From positions 463,144 through 527,143 of the forward strand of contig NZ_BOSE01000004.1 in assembly GCF_018403185.1 (NCBI RefSeq): a stretch of 64,000 nucleotides of DNA, read 5' to 3'. This DNA is from Paenibacillus montaniterrae. GTDB lineage: Bacteria > Bacillota > Bacilli > Paenibacillales > Paenibacillaceae. Shown here one piece after another: positions 63,244 to 64,000 of this stretch; position 1 is the stretch's first letter, and each line of letters starts with the position of its first letter. The notes beneath the pieces were generated by a model. That model was not told the origin of the DNA, ran no database searches, and saw only the letters and a list, made by a program, of their open reading frames with translations. The position numbers and the translations under genes are program-made.

Positions 63244-63708
63244 CTATAAAAACTCTTTGTTTTCTAAAATGACAGATAGTAAAATCTCTTCGAATTCCTT
63301 TACGCTATCAACATTTAGCACGTCATTTTCAAATAGCTTATCATTCAATAAGTTCATATCATGTTGCAGTGCTGAGAAATATTCGAATTTATATTCTAAA
63401 CTTGAATTAGTAAGCACTTCATATACAGTTAGTTTATAGTGTCTAAAGTAGTTATAGTAAGTACCACTAGGACTAAGTATAAACAGAGTATCCATTTTCT
63501 CTAAATTTTGTAAAAGATGATATAAATATGTTTGTTTGTTTTCTGTTGTTTGTAGATTCTCCAACGTACTATTTGTTGAATCGATTGCGGAAGCGAATGC
63601 TTCAAAATATTCTTTCTCTTTACTTACCTTATCACGATAAAAAGAAATATTTATGATTACACTGATTATTAAAAGTACGACAACACTATACTTAATCCAT
63701 TTTTTCAT
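63244..63708 (-). CDS. Hypothetical membrane-anchored protein
   Basis: 154 aa from the ATG at 63706-63708. One N-terminal helix (YSVVVLLIISVIINISFY), then a helical, charged extracytoplasmic part. No family recognised. AAGGAGG lies 14 nt upstream; between the two is a three-codon frame (ATGAAAACATGA) whose stop overlaps the start, a possible coupled leader. AT-rich like the next gene, with which it probably forms a unit. Confidence 0.7.
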   Translation of the reverse strand: MKKWIKYSVVVLLIISVIINISFYRDKVSKEKEYFEAFASAIDSTNSTLENLQTTENKQTYLYHLLQNLEKMDTLFILSPSGTYYNYFRHYKLTVYEVLTNSSLEYKFEYFSALQHDMNLLNDKLFENDVLNVDSVKEFEEILLSVILENKEFL

Positions 63709-64000
63709 GTTTTCATGTACCACCTCCTTCCTATCTATATGGCACGCACACGCTTATCCTCACGTAGCCACCTATAAAAACTAAATCAATTAGTTAACAA
63801 TACAAACACTATCATGTTTTTAACAAAAATAGTAATTTTCTTCATAAGATGACTATTTTATATCATATTTGTTGAACATGACTTATGCAGTTCACGAGAT
63901 TAACTGGTAATGGTGAGAATCTTTCCTTGAATAAACGGGCCACCAATACATAGCAAGCTGCGACGGCCAAAATTCAGAAATAAGTGTTGCAAAACGGCGT
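63709..64000. other. AT-rich intergenic end of window
   Basis: Upstream region of the membrane protein gene. The last 100 bp are less AT-rich and two minus-strand frames stay open to the edge for about 35 codons each. Neither is recognisable, so no gene is called. Confidence 0.4.

Noticed and set aside
63890..64000. Minus-strand frames open to the right edge, one Trp-rich, as a possible transposase tail
   Set aside because: About 35 codons in two overlapping frames is within chance, and no transposase motif or terminal repeat is visible.

Overview
The window looks like chromosome of a low-to-mid GC, spore-forming Firmicute of the Paenibacillus type. The evidence is AGGAGG-type ribosome sites with frequent TTG and GTG starts, many lipoprotein solute-binding proteins, AraC regulators, a secreted GHL10/GH53 polysaccharidase set, collagen-like surface proteins, Fur boxes of the Bacillus kind and a Gram-positive Tad pilus locus. 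No rRNA, tRNA, CRISPR array or intact insertion sequence was seen. Most genes lie on the minus strand.

Layout. 1-2348: 3'-truncated secreted GHL10 glycosidase. 2753-3226: fur with a Fur/PerR-type box. 3330-8157: sulfate importer cysT-cysW-cysA-sbp, interrupted and trailed by interspersed repeats. 8516-11813: YigZ family gene, pgi, a second repeat cluster and a DUF420 gene. 12511-19911: galactan locus, with ganB on its own promoter and terminator, then ganS-ganP-ganQ, a cytoplasmic GH53 and an AraC regulator. 20033-25468: an FtsX-type ABC exporter, several lipoproteins, and a matrixin-like metalloprotease whose C-terminal domain also occurs as a separate lipoprotein. 25712-28189: VOC protein, Fur-controlled siderophore-binding lipoprotein and AraC regulator. 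28405-30373: two tandemly duplicated collagen-like genes. 30669-35712: marR, an arylsulfotransferase-like gene and a sulfonate-type ABC importer. 36188-43450: second Fur-controlled siderophore-binding protein, ppnP, tkt, purU, nfo and two small genes. 43517-49755: one eight-gene unit ehuBCDA-ectABCD for ectoine uptake, synthesis and hydroxylation. 50748-61471: Tad/Flp pilus operon with FHA protein and prepilin peptidase. 61905-63708: two unrecognised AT-rich genes.

The most unusual content is not a protein. A family of intergenic repeats of about 185 bp (element 1) occurs in six places, singly or in tandem, and is joined twice to a nested palindrome of about 135 bp (element 2). Different copies of element 1 carry compensated base changes on both sides of a long hairpin, so the fold itself seems conserved. 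Copies tend to abut stop codons: they lie at the stop of cysA, beside those of sbp and ppnP, and inside ectC, where the repeat supplies the last residues. Other points worth attention are a strong intrinsic terminator directly behind the Tad promoter (possible attenuation), a segmental duplication of the collagen-like genes that left a small fragment of the neighbouring permease gene, and a MarR regulator with a 12-heptad Gln-rich tail.
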